DNA of 64,000 nt from Balanoglossus misakiensis (lineage: Eukaryota; Hemichordata), in contig CM082591.2 of the NCBI GenBank assembly GCA_040954595.2, positions 11,098,001-11,162,000 of the forward strand, given 5' to 3'. The translations under genes and the position numbers were made by a program. Positions within the stretch are counted from its first letter, which is position 1. Every line of letters starts with the position of its first letter. The notes under the pieces were generated by a model. That model saw only the letters and a list, made by a program, of their open reading frames with translations, did no database searches and was not told the DNA's origin. Positions 29,216-40,471 of the stretch are shown here, one piece after another.

Positions 29216-30293
29216 TACGGCGCGCCAAGTGTTTCAAAATTATTTATCATTATTTTATAGAAAATTGATGTCTTTTAACAAAAAAAATACGTAAAAACAC
29301 AAAAAACTGATTGGTGGTTTAAAAAACAACGAGTGTAAAAAGTAATCCATCGTGGAGTAAAAAAAACAACAACAAAAAAAAAAACTAACACATACAGAAG
29401 AAAATCTCACCTGTTGTCAAAAAAAAAACCACCAAGCTTACCAAAAAAAAACGTCCACAAGGCAGTTGCAAAAAAAAATCACTTATTTGTCACAAAAAAC
29501 CACGCGCCCATTTTCCACGAAAAACGCACACTTCATCCCCACAAAAAATACACACAAAGTAGTAAAAAGAACACTCTTTGAAAAAAAAAAGAGAGACTAC
29601 AACTTGAAAAAAATGCACACCCCCAGAACAAACAACACAGGCAAACATAGAAAAAACACGAACATGTTAGCCATAAAAAACGGAGATATTTGTCACCGAA
29701 AAAAAAACCCGCACTCATGTCACCCCAAAACTAACGGGCCACTTTAAAAAAACGCAGATGCACTGAGGTTGCAAAAATAAGCACATTTTTAATCCCCCGA
29801 AAAAAAACCAGGCAATTTGAAAAAAAAAACCACAGCAATTTGCAAAAAAAAAAAATAGGAACATTTGTCACCCAAAAAAACCAGGCAATTTGCAAAAAAA
29901 AAAAAAAACGCAGAACAATTTGCAAAAAAAAAATATATAGGAACATTTGTCACCAAAAAAACAGGCAATTTGAAAAAAAACGCAGAGCAATTTGCAAAAA
30001 AAAAATATATAGGAACATTTGTCACCCAAAAAAAAACAGGCAATTTGAAAAAAAAAACGCAGAGCAATTTACAAAAAAAAAATATAGGAACATTTGTCAC
30101 CCAAAATATTCAGGCAGATCCAAGTTGTAAAAAATGGTATATTTGTCATCCAAAAAATAAAACAAGCGTGTTTAAAAAAAACGAGCATTCAGTTGTAAAA
30201 ATAAATAATAGTCTTTAACAACTTGAAAAAAAACGGACGTATTTGAAAGAATAGCGTATGCGCATGCGCCGAAAAAAAAATGAGTGAGAAATG
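29216..30293 (+). repeat. Left terminal inverted repeat, A-tract rich
   Basis: Matches the reverse complement of 36577-37634 from the GGCGCGCC terminus to the inner boundary at GAGAAATGC. Runs of 6-15 A recur every 15-30 bases. Between about 29830 and 30110 a short unit containing GCAATTTGC and GGAACATTTGTCACC recurs four or more times with varying A-run length. Open frames here are lysine- or phenylalanine-rich by composition only. Confidence 0.92.
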
Positions 30294-32402
30294 CAGATAG
30301 TATGTGCGCGCGTCAGAGAGAACCTGCCTTCCTACCATGTGAGCAGAGCTGTGGTGGATCCCAGGGGACGCAGATCACATTTGCATTCGTAGTCTGCGCG
30401 TTCGCACTATTTCATGCAAAATACAGCCTCCAGTTCTTAAAATTACTACACGGAAATGTTATTTCGTTGTGTCTAAAGAATTTAAAAACCATTATTTGCG
30501 GAAATTTCACAGTTAGTGCAAGAGAGAGTGACAGATAGTCACGTAGTTCCGCATTCCAACGCATGCACTCTTCTTTCGACGTTCGCACTATGCTAACGTC
30601 TTATTTACTGTAACATACGACGTGCAGATGTGAAATTACTTCATGAAAATCGATCTGGGTAAATATAGCCTAGATTTCAAAAATATCGTTGTGAATGTGA
30701 TGCACACTAAACGTCGGAAAAACGCGCGATCTTTCTCAATTTGGGGCACCTATGGAGGCATACTGGATCGGGAAATTGACTCGAAATACTATAGTATACT
30801 GTATAAAGTAGCATTCAGTTTACTGCGTTCTTTACACGATTTATCATGACAAGACAGTTGGTCCATCGTATCAGTGGTATACGATGTCCGAAGTGAGCGA
30901 GCGAGCGAGCGGCGGTGGGAGGGGGGGGGGGGGGGGGTAGCATGTGGAGAACGCCCTCAATGTGAAATGTTAACGTAGTCGTTTCTGTTCATACCCCAAC
31001 CAACATAATACGATTACGATGCACGATCCTACAACAAAGATACGTAAACCACGAAATATAGCTGCTATTTGAATTTTAAGCATGACATTTTTTAGATAGT
31101 ATGTCTCTTTAATCTACAATTAGCAAAAAGACAATTTTAATGAATTACTGTACTTTGTAATGCAAAAAAAGTCTTGTACAGCTCATATTGTGGCTAAGTT
31201 TAACGACATCGAAACACACTTTGTTAACAATCTTTAAATGGTTGATTAAAACTTTGATGTTTTATTATTTTTGGGTGCTAGCCACTTCATTTGTTTTAGC
31301 GCATGTTTTAGGTTAGAATAGACATTTTTACATAAATTACTTGTGATATGGGAACGCTCCACAAGTTTTCTTTTATAATTTTGTTTTTACTCTGCTGTGA
31401 TGAATTTTTAAAAAATAAGATGTTCGATTTCGATTTTATTTTGCGGGTAGATATTTTCATTGCAGTGTCATTGTATTTACTTTATGTTTTTATCTGTAAA
31501 CATTTTTGAGGCTTTGGTATTATTATTATGATGATGATGATCATCATCATCATCATTATTATTACTATTATTGTTGTCGTCGTCGTTGTTGTTTTTGTAT
31601 TGTTATTATTATTACATTGCATTGCATTGTATTATGTTGTATTGTTGTTGTTGTTACCATCATCAAAATCACCATGATCGGTCCCTATAGTCTATATACC
31701 ATGCCATTTCGTCTATGATGGGGAAAATTGATAATAAGTTCTAAAAATGAAGATTGTGTCTAGAGTCTACTACAGGTAGAAGTAGGTCTCTAGCAAGTCA
31801 TTTGATCACAAAATAACTGACCAATCTCTCTAGTTGTCTTATGCCATAGGAGAGATCGTGACGAACACCTGATTTGACATCATACAAATTATCATTCAGA
31901 AACTAAGGTTTGAGTTTGTTATAGCGTTGAATTTCTAAGTGAAAACATATTGTAAAATGTTAAATGGTAATGAGTGTCATGTATGTCTTTATTAAATAGT
32001 CTAATATTTTATGGTAATAATGTCAAGCTGCAGCCGCTGTTATTCGATAATCAATACCATGTAACTCCCCAGTTAAAATTTGTAAAAGAAAGATGCTGGT
32101 AGGTGCCGATATGCCATTATATCGAATAATGGGTGAGAAGTCGATAATACTGTAGAACTATAAAACTAGTTTGTTATATGTCAAGGGTGATTTCGGAAAA
32201 TCCAAATGCCGTTTTGTTGGTAACGTCTGCATACAAATGCTTGTTGGTTGCTATGCTAAGCAAATTACCAAACCAGCATTGTTGAACTTTCAAATTGTAA
32301 CTGTTCCGTTCCCATCCTCGAGTTTTTTTATTTATTTAAAACTTCTGATCTTTCTATCAATTAAAGCCCCGCGAGTTGCAACTTTATCTTTGATTTTTAT
32401 AG
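30294..32402. other. Left interior of the giant element, no gene recognised
   Basis: Contains short unrecognised open frames (30284-30538 and 30643-30849), a GAGC-rich patch followed by a run of 17 G at 30921-30937, and A+T-rich DNA. A trinucleotide-type microsatellite at about 31524-31660 passes from ATT and GATG runs into CATCAT, GTCGTC and TTGTTG runs. The end (about 32340-32402) has a pyrimidine-rich stretch followed by TTTTATAG, a possible splice acceptor for the exon-like unit that follows. Confidence 0.5.
31521..31660. repeat. Trinucleotide microsatellite cluster
   Basis: Runs of ATT, GAT/ATG, ATC, ATT, GTC and GTT triplets follow each other. The short histidine/tyrosine-rich open frame across it (31506-31718) is a by-product. 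Confidence 0.85.
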
Positions 32403-33133
32403 GAGAAAGTAATCATGGATGAAAATTTCAGAGCATGGTTTGATGATGACCTACCACGTGGGTGGAAAATACTCCTGCCATGTGGGTGGAAGCATGCTCC
32501 GATAGAAATTATGGAATGTTTGGTTAAAGTAAGTGGATTACAACTTGATATAGGTAAGTAAACTAATTTGAGTTGATAGCTGGGGAAAGTAATCGTGGAT
32601 GAAAATTTCAGAGCATGGTTTGATGATGACCTGCCACGTGGGTGGAAAATACTCCTGCCATGTGGGTGGAAGCATGCTCCGATAGAAATTATGGAATGTT
32701 TGGTTAAAGTAACTGGATTACAACTTGATATAGGTAAGTAAACTAATTTGAGTTGATGGCTGGGGAAATTAATCATCGATGAAAATTTCAGAGCATGGTT
32801 TGATGATGACCTACCACGTGGGTGGAAAATACTCCTGCCATGTGGGTGGAAGCATGCTCCGATAGAAATTATGGAATGTTTGGTTAAAGTAACTGGATTA
32901 CAACTTGATATAGGTAAGTAAACTAATTTGAGTTGATGGCTGGGGAAATTAATCATCGATGAAAATTTCAGAGCATGGTTTGATGATGACCTACCACGTG
33001 GGTGGAAAATACTCCTGCCATGTGGGTGGAAGCATGCTCCGATAGAAATTATGGAATGTTTGGTTAAAGTAACTGGATTACAACTTGATATAGGTAAGTA
33101 AACTAATTTGAGTTGATGGCTGGGGAAATTAAT
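32403..33133 (+). repeat. 180-bp exon-like tandem array, direct arm (4 copies)
   Basis: Four copies at exact 180-bp spacing begin near 32405, 32585, 32765 and 32945. Each contains a 139-nt open stretch (first copy 32415-32553, 46 codons plus one base) starting at ATGGATGAAAATTTC, and ends exactly at a consensus splice donor, ATATAG|GTAAGT. The frame stops two codons beyond the donor. In the first copy a pyrimidine-rich tract and TTTTATAG|GAG precede the unit, as an acceptor would. This looks like a captured host exon with its donor, amplified in tandem. I do not recognise the peptide (motifs DLPRGWK, LPCGWKHAP). Because 180 is divisible by 3, other frames are open too, so coding status is unproven. 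Confidence 0.8.
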
Positions 33134-35008
33134 CATTCCATAATTTCTATCGGAGCATGCTTCCACCCACATGGCAGGAGTATTTTCCACCCACGTGGTA
33201 GGTCATCATCAAACCATGCTCTGAAATTTTCATCGATGATTAATTTCCCCAGCCATCAACTCAAATTAGTTTACTTACCTATATCAAGTTGTAATCCAGT
33301 TACTTTAACCAAACATTCCATAATTTCTATCGGAGCATGCTTCCACCCACATGGCAGGAGTATTTTCCACCCACGTGGCAGGTCATCATCAAACCATGCT
33401 CTGAAATTTTCATCCACGATTACTTTCCCCAGCTATCAACTGAAATTAGTTTACTTACCTATATCAAGTTGTAATCCAGTTACTTTAACCAAACATTCCA
33501 TAATTTCTATCGGAGCATGCTTCCACCCACATGGCAGGAGTATTTTCCACCCACGTGGCAGGTCATCATCAAACCATGCTCTGAAATTTTCATCCACGAT
33601 TACTTTCCCCAGCCATCAACTGAAATTAGTTTACTTACCTATATCAAGTTGTAATCCACTTACTTTAACCAAACATTCCATAATTTCTATCGGAGCATGC
33701 TTCCACCCACATGGCAGGAGTATTTTCCACCCACGTGGCAGGTCATCATCAAACCATGCTCTGAAATTTTCATCCACGATTACTTTCCCCAGCTATCAAC
33801 TCAAATTAGTTTACTTACCTATATCAAGTTGTAATCCACTTACTTTAACCAAACATTCCATAATTTCTATCGGAGCATGCTTCCACCCACATGGCAGGAG
33901 TATTTTCCACCCACGTGGCAGGTCATCATCAAACCATGCTCTGAAATTTTCATCCACGATTACTTTCCCCAGCTATCAACTGAAATTAGTTTACTTACCT
34001 ATATCAAGTTGTAATCCACTTACTTTAACCAAACATTCCATAATTTCTATCGGAGCATGCTTCCACCCACATGGCAGGAGTATTTTCCACCCACGTGGTA
34101 GGTCATCATCAAACCATGCTCTGAATTTTCATCCATGATTACTTTCCCCAGCCATCAACTCAAATTAGTTTACTTAGGCTGCATTCACAAACACCTCTGG
34201 ATGGGGGGGGGGCGGGAGAATTCAATTTTTTACCGCTAATTTTCACATGCCCCCCCGTACACAACCGAAATATTTTCAAATCCCCCCCCTTCCGAACTGC
34301 CAAAATTTTGAAATCCCCCCCCCCCATTTTCTTTCACAGAGCAAAACACATCACCTAGTATCTATCCCATGAAAAGAATTCGAAACTGATGTACCCCTTC
34401 ACTGAACATTGCTTTTATTTTTTAAGTATTTGTACTCTGTGTTGGGAGACATTGTAAACCGAGAATTGAAGGGGATGGGTTTGGGAGGGGGTGTCCCCCT
34501 CCCACGTAAGAAAATTTTATAAAATACAGAGCTCAAAGCTGAATTTTAATGAACCCGGCAAAAGCAAATTAACTCAACTACTGGTATGTTGGGGAGGACA
34601 AATTTAACCGTCGCCGCTCAAAGTTATCATGGGGTTGGGGCAAGTCCCCTGACCTGGGACACTAGATAAACCAATCAATGATTGAAAGGTGTTGATGAAT
34701 GGAGGAGGTGGGTGTGGGAGGGGGTGTCCCCCTCCCCCATTAGAAAATGTTGTAAAATAAAGGGCGCGAAACTGCATTTTTGTGGACTCAAAATAAATAT
34801 TTCGTCGTCAAAGTTTTCAAGTCCCCCCTTTCAGTCCCTAAATTATTTCAAATCCCCCCCTTACATACCCTCAATTTTTTCAAATCCCCCCCCCCTCAAT
34901 TCTCCTGCCCCCCCCCCTCCAGAGGTGTTTGTGAATGCAGCCTTACCTATATCAAGTTGTAATCCAGTTACTTTAACCAAACATTCCATAATTTCTATCG
35001 GAGCATGC
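33134..35008 (-). repeat. 180-bp exon-like tandem array, inverted arm
   Basis: At 33133/33134 the array switches to the opposite orientation and continues with copies at 33134, 33313, 33493, 33673, 33853 and 34033. It then resumes after the MITE at 34943, ending in a partial copy at 35008. Single-base differences follow orientation-specific groups (for example CCAGTTAC versus CCACTTAC). Together with the direct arm this forms a near-perfect palindrome with arms of about 730 bp and practically no loop. Confidence 0.88.
34177..34942. mobile_element. Harbinger-like MITE, 766 bp
   Basis: Perfect 25-bp terminal inverted repeats (starting GGCTGCATTCACAAACACCT) bound a 766-bp segment, flanked on both sides by TTA (34174-34176 and 34943-34945). 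It interrupts an otherwise continuous copy of the 180-bp unit (GTTTACTTACCTATATC restored without it). A TTA/TAA 3-bp duplication and GG-initial termini fit the PIF/Harbinger superfamily. The inside is rich in G-runs and C-runs and twice contains GGGGGTGTCCCCCTCCC. No transposase is present. Confidence 0.85.
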
Positions 35009-35307
35009 CAGACACTCCTGTCACAGTACCGTAATTGATACAAAGGCAAACTGTTATATTTACTTTCCTGAGTTAATTTTCACGAAGTGTAGTAAAAAAT
35101 CTAATTATATGTGCCTCCCACACCAAAACACCGTACTTTCTCCGTATGTAAACTGTAGCTGCACATGCGCTCTCGGTGGATGATAGATGACCTTGGGTCA
35201 TGTCATCAACACGCGACCTTACGTCAGCTGCCTCCCCAGGGATAAGCCTCACCACTGCCCACATGGTAGCTGGGCAGGAACTCTTCGACTCGCGCACTTA
35301 CCCTATC
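35009..35307. other. Spacer inside the giant element
   Basis: About 300 bases between the end of the 180-bp array and the next inverted repeat. Contains short unrecognised open frames on both strands (35073-35297 minus, 35200-35385 plus). No feature I can support. Confidence 0.4.
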
Positions 35308-36585
35308 GAGAAATGCGCTCCAAAAAAAAAAGTGAGAGATTTTGCTAGAGGAGTCTGGGTAATCTTAAAAAAAAACAGAGTGTGAAAATAAGTTGACTCG
35401 AAGAAGAGAAAAGAAAGGGGAAACACACAAACCGTCACACAGGACAAACTACAGTCTCCTCATCGCCGAGGCGTACGCGTGATGATATGACAAGTGTTTA
35501 CGTCTGTGAGATGGTGTGTATGTGTCGGATAGAACGCGAGTCGACTAGAATCCGAGTCGACTGAAGGTTACTGTGGTGGACGCGAATATGTGGTCGCCAT
35601 TGTGGGAATCCTTCGTGAAGGAAGTGAAGCCACTTGTTCGGGACCACATAAACATGATACCGTCATGATACCACACAGTCAAACATGACACCACTGGCAC
35701 TACGTCCGCGGTTTGCTATTCTAGATTTGGTCTACAGAAATCGTGAAATTTGTAGCATAATCATCTGTGATGTAAGACAAATCTAAACCCCAAACGGCAG
35801 AACTGAACGTTGCCCATAACGTAAGAGTTGGCATGGTGCCCACAACTAATACTGTCTTCTGTGCAGTACTAGCGAACTATACAAAAAATCAGCTCAGTTT
35901 TGACAACTTATAAATATGGGTAAAAAAATGTTTTATTTAGAAACTGTTTGTTATTTGTTGTATTTTTCAAAGTGAGGTATGAATGACCTTCGGGAAATCG
36001 TTGTCATGTGTATGAATTCACCACAAATCGTTTGTTTACATTTGGCTGGTAAAAGGTCAAATACCCCAAAGGAGTCGCTCAGTCCATAATTAGTTGATCG
36101 TCTCCGCGTCATCCGCGTTGAAACTCTGTGTACTGTACAAAAGAATATGGAAAGTTATTGTACGTTTCAGCATCACAGGTTACAGCAGGAGTTGTTCATA
36201 ATGACAGTTCGTTCGACCATGTTAAACGCAACGCTCCGGTCATATGTGGTCCCGAACAAGTGGCTTCACTTCCTTCACGAAGGAATCCCACAATGGCGAC
36301 CACATATTCGCGTCCACCACAGTAACCTTCAGTCGACTCGGATTCTAGTCGACTCGCGTTCTTTCCGACACATACACACCATCTCACAGACGTAAACACT
36401 TGTCATATCATCACGCGTACGCCTCGGCGATGAGGAGACTGTTGTTTGTCCTGTGTGACGGTTTGTGTGTTTCCCCTTTCTTTTCTCTTCTTCGAGTCAA
36501 CTTATTTTCACACTCTGTTTTTTTTTAAGATTACCCAGACTCCTCTAGCAAAATCTCTCACTTTTTTTTTTGGAGCGCATTTCTC
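35308..36585. repeat. Internal inverted repeat, 343-bp arms, 592-bp loop
   Basis: The arm 35308-35650 is the reverse complement of 36243-36585 with few differences, from GAGAAATGCGCTCC at the outside to GGACCACATA at the inside. The outer end of the right arm overlaps the inner edge of the right terminal repeat (36577). The loop 35651-36242 has no recognised gene. Mirror-image open frames of 60-70 codons in the arms are by-products. Confidence 0.88.
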
Positions 36586-37634
36586 ACTCATTTTTTTTTT
36601 TGGCGCATGCGCATACGCTATTCTTTCAAATGCGCCCGTTTTTTTTTTCAAGTCAAAAGACTATTATTTATTTTTACAACTGAATGCTCGTTTTTTTTTA
36701 AACACGCTTGTTTTATTTTTTGGATGACAAATATACCATTTTTTACAACTTGGATCTGCCTGAATATTTTGGGTGACAAATGTACCTATATATTTTTTTT
36801 TCAAATTTTATATCGTGTTTGTTTTTTTCAAATTGCCTGTTTTTTGGGTGACAAATGTTCCTATTATTTTTTTTTTTTTTTTTTGCATATTGCAATGCGT
36901 TTTTTTTTCAAATTGCCTGTTTTTTTGGGTGACAAATGTTCCTATATATTTTTTTTTTTTGCAAATTGCTCTGCGTTTTTTTTTTTTTTTTTTTGCAAAT
37001 TGCCTGTTTTTTTGGGTGACAAATGTTCCTATATATTTTTTTTTTGCAAATTGCTCTGCGTTTTTTTTTTCAAATTGCCTGTGTTTTTTTTTTCGGGGGA
37101 TTAAAAATGTGCTTATTTTTGCAACCTCAGTGCATCTGCGTTTTTTAAAGCGGCCCGTTAGTTTTGGGGTGACATGAGTGCGGGTTTTTTTCGGTGACAA
37201 ATATCTCCGTTTTTTATGGCTAACATGTTCGTGTTTTTCTATGTTTTTTCTATGCCTGTGTTGTTTGTTCTGGGGGTGTGCATTTTTTTCAAGTTGTAGT
37301 CTCTCTTTTTTTCAAAGAGTGTTCTTTTTAATACTTTGTGTGTATTTTTTGTGGGGATGAAGTGTGCGTTTTTCGTGAAAAAATGTGCGCGTGGTTTTTT
37401 TGTGACTGCCTTGTGGACGTTTTTTTTGGTAAGCTTGGTGGGTTTTTTTTGACAACAGGTGAGATTTTCTTCTGTGTGTGTTAGTTTTTTTTTGACTCCA
37501 CGATGGATTACTTTTACACTCGTTGTTTTTTAAACCAACAATCAGTTTTTTGTGTTTTTACGTATTTTTTGTTAAAAGACATCAATTTTCTATAAAATAA
37601 TAATAAATAATTTTGAAACACTTGGCGCGCCGTA
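36577..37634 (-). repeat. Right terminal inverted repeat, T-tract rich
   Basis: Reverse complement of the left terminal repeat, ending in GAAACACTTGGCGCGCCGTA. The number of short tandem units and the A/T-run lengths differ from the left copy (about 1,058 versus 1,078 bp), as expected from slippage after insertion. Confidence 0.92.
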
Positions 37635-37641
37635 CATGCAG
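37635..37641. other. Target site duplication CATGCAG, right copy
   Basis: Second copy of the 7-bp duplication made when the giant element entered LINE ORF1. Confidence 0.9.
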
Positions 37642-38643
37642 TATGGACAAAAATCGATTTATTCGCCGTCAAGGTCAAAACAAGCGAAGCAGTAACACTC
37701 AAGATATGTTATCTTTATTACACGAACTTGATGAATGTGATGTGCCATGTTTTGTTGCCGCTGATCTCTCGCGTCTGCCACCAGTCGATATTTCCCATGC
37801 TGACGTTTCTGTATTGATTAAGGAAATTCGAGGTTTACAACATGAAGTCTCTCTTTTGAAGGGAAATAAGCACCCTGATGATCGTGATAATAAACTGCAA
37901 GTTGAGCTTGAGTTCAATTCTACGAAAGAGTCTTTGCTGCAACAGGTGGCACAGACCGAGTCGCATAGCAAGCCACAATTCTTACGTAACAATGGACAGG
38001 AGAGTTGTACACCTGTTGGTACAGTAACACGTGCCATCCCACATCATTCAGAGGATGCAAATGACGAAGCCGTGGAATGCGTAGATGTATCTGAAAATGA
38101 CCGCTTCGATCATGATCATGACACCATGGTGAAAGAAGTTTTCAGTCGTTCCTCAGTGATGTAGCAAAAACCGCGAGTTCGTCAGCAGAGATTCACAAGT
38201 CAGCTGCGCCTACTTCGGTACTCAGCGTCAGCCAAGGAAGAACGTTTGATGTGCCAACTCGCCTTCCGTCTTCTTCTAGTACTCATGATTACATCACTGT
38301 CAGTCATCGCCACCGCACAGCAAGGAGACCGGCCAAAAGATTGAAGAATGTTGTCACTGGAAGTAATACGCAGACCTCCACTCTGAAAGCTGTTAAAACC
38401 GTCCCACAAGTTGAACTTTTTGTAAGTCGTCTTTCACCACAGACCACAGCTGAAGACGTATCGTCTCATCTTCAAACTCTTGGACTTTCGAACATAAAAT
38501 CTGTTCCGTTGAAAACTAAATATGACACATATTCGTCTTTTAAGGTAACTACTACACCACAAAATAGTGATAAGATTTTAACTCCCAATACTTGGCCATC
38601 TGGTGTTTTGGTGCGAAAGTTCTACCGTGCAAGAAACATTTAA
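37642..38643 (+). pseudogene. LINE ORF1, middle and C-terminal part
   Basis: Resumes the ORF1 frame after the inserted element. The segment FVAADLSRLPPVD followed by a coiled-coil-like stretch (about 37790-37930) is a standard block of ORF1p in CR1-group LINEs. One frameshift near 38100-38160 separates it from the last part (frame of 38251-38643), which ends in an RRM-like fold: ELFVSRLSPQTTAEDV, then KTKYDTYSSFKV, then WPSGVLVRKFYRAR. Stop at 38641-38643. The frameshift makes it non-functional. Confidence 0.8.
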
Positions 38644-38651
38644 CAACTTTT

Positions 38652-39989
38652 ATGTCATTGAATATTGCTTCTTATAACTGTCGTGGGATCAAGTCTTCTA
38701 TCGAATCCATAAAAGATATTTGTGATAGTTGCGATATATGCTTTCTTCAACAGCATTGATTATCTAAATATGAGCTTAGTCTGTTGTCACACATCAATGA
38801 AAATTTCTATGCAGTCGGAGAATCATCTATGGATGATGAGGGCGGCATACGACTTGGTCGGCCTTTTGGGGTGTTGCCGTGATGTGGAGAAAATCTCTCT
38901 GCTCTGTTAATGTAAAGAGATACAACGATGACCGTTTAATTGGTCTTGAAATTAGCTATTCTGGTGGTATTCTTACTTTGATAAATGTTTATATGCCTAC
39001 TCAAAATAACGACAATTTTCATGAGTTTGCCTCTTATTTGCAGAAAATTCGTGGTTGCATTGAAAATGCTAATTCCAACTGTGTTATGGTCATTGGAGAT
39101 TGAAATACACTAACATTAACAATGCTTCAGATTTTTCTAGGGAATTGTCTACCTTCTGTGAAGAAAATAACTACATTTGTGCAGATGTTAGCATCTTGGG
39201 TATGGACAATGTGAAGAACTTCACATATTATAGTGAATCTCATCATTCCTCATCGTGGCTTGACCACTGCGTCTCTACCTCAGCTGCGCATAAATGTATT
39301 AATGATGTAATGATGTGCGCATCATGTATGATTATATTGGGTCTGACCATTTTCCTTTACATGTGGTTTGTAATCTCAGTGACCTTCAAAAATATGATTT
39401 GCAAGACAATGTTCCTATTTTGGAGAATACTGATTGGTCGTCTATTGATGACGCCTCTTTACAGAAGTATTATACCTGTACTGATCAGACTTTGAGTTGT
39501 ATCAATCTTGATGCTGAGATTTTTTCTTGTAATGATCCTCGATGTAATCGTACCTCGCATTTAAAGAGTATTGATAAGTTGTATGATGATATTGTAAATG
39601 CATTAATGCTGGCTGCATCACAAAGTATTCCTAAGAAAACGAGTCAAAATGGCCATAGGTCAATTCCTGGTTGGAATCATTATGTCAAAGAGCACCATGC
39701 GATTGCTCGAGATGCGTTTATCATGTGGAGAGAAAGTGGCAGCCCTCGACAAGGTCCACTTTTTGAACTGATGAAAACTACTCGCTCCAAATTTAAGTAT
39801 TCTTTGAGAGTATGTAAACGTTATGAAAAGCAAATGCGAGCTGATGCTCTTGCTGAAAGTCTTTCAAATAGAAATAACACCCAGTTCTGGAGGAGAGTAA
39901 ATAGTAATAAGAAATCAGCTCCTCTATCTGCATCTGTAGGTGGGTGTTATGGTCATCAAAATATAACTAAATGTGGCATGATCATTTTG
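38652..39989 (+). pseudogene. LINE ORF2, AP endonuclease part
   Basis: ATG at 38652, eight bases after the ORF1 stop. The start (IASYNCRGIKSS) is the first block of an APE-type endonuclease. The next block, normally LQEHW, reads LQQH followed by a stop (TGG changed to TGA), so the catalytic glutamate is also lost. A second tryptophan stop breaks the GDWN block near 39100. Further frameshifts follow, with the GSDHFPL block readable at about 39342. The linker leads to MWHDHF at about 39971, after which the inserted element at 39990 begins. In life this enzyme nicks target DNA for target-primed reverse transcription. Confidence 0.8.
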
Positions 39990-40250
39990 CTACACACGCG
40001 ATTGTGCCATACCTTGGGCAAAGCTTGGGTGTCCTCAAAGCTTGTGTGAAGGTTTGCGATAAAGGTTTGGGTAAGCTTATTTTCAATAAAGATTTGCCAA
40101 AGCTTCGTGCCGAAGCACAAGAAAAGGTTTGCGCTAAACCTTGGACCAAGGTTACTGTCAAAGCTTTTAAAAATCTTGGCTAACAGAAAGCTTCGACGAA
40201 GCTTTGTTATGAACCTTTATCAAACCTTATTGTACGCCTATCGACAGCCA
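39990..40250. repeat. Left subterminal AAGCTT/AAGGTTTG cluster
   Basis: Seven AAGCTT hexamers and several AAGGTTTG or AAACCTT words alternate over about 230 bases. Two AAGCTT copies form a short hairpin (GAAAGCTTCGACGAAGCTTTG). Confidence 0.75.
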
Positions 40251-40471
40251 GTTTTGACCTAATCGCGCGACGTCCGTGCTGCACGCATGTCATCGGTCAG
40301 CAGCTTAGTTTGACAGGTCATTTTGCAACTTGAGCACGTGATAGACGTTATTTGTATCAAAACCTTACACCTGTCCTGATTAGTTGATGAAAAGTTGCAG
40401 TTTGCCGACTTCTTCCTCAAAATAAACATACGTTATGAACGAGGATCTATGGGCAAAGGTCATGTGACGTC

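Larger units (their letters stand above)
29216..37634. mobile_element. Giant inverted-repeat (foldback-like) DNA element
   Basis: An 8,419-bp insertion in LINE ORF1, bounded by inverted termini beginning TACGGCGCGCCAAGTGTTTC and a perfect 7-bp duplication (CATGCAG). The terminal inverted repeats are about 1.06-1.08 kb (29216-30293 and 36577-37634) and consist largely of A-runs (T-runs on the right) spaced by short mixed words, with short tandem units inside. No transposase frame is visible, so it is non-autonomous. It carries an inverted array of 180-bp units, a Harbinger-like MITE and a second inverted repeat. A 7-bp duplication with very long, tandem-rich termini recalls Galileo-type members of the P superfamily; Dada elements also give 6-7 bp. 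Family assignment is inference. Confidence 0.88.

Noticed and set aside
29466-30218. Lysine-rich and phenylalanine-rich frames in the A-tract arms
   Set aside because: Low-complexity composition only; frames differ between the two arms.
32384-34138. 268- and 341-codon frames over the 180-bp array
   Set aside because: They cross unit boundaries, the donor site and the inversion point. They exist because 180 is a multiple of 3.
29216-37634. Polinton or hAT identity for the giant element
   Set aside because: Polintons give 6-bp and hAT 8-bp duplications, and no polymerase, integrase or hAT transposase frame is present. The 7-bp duplication is clean.
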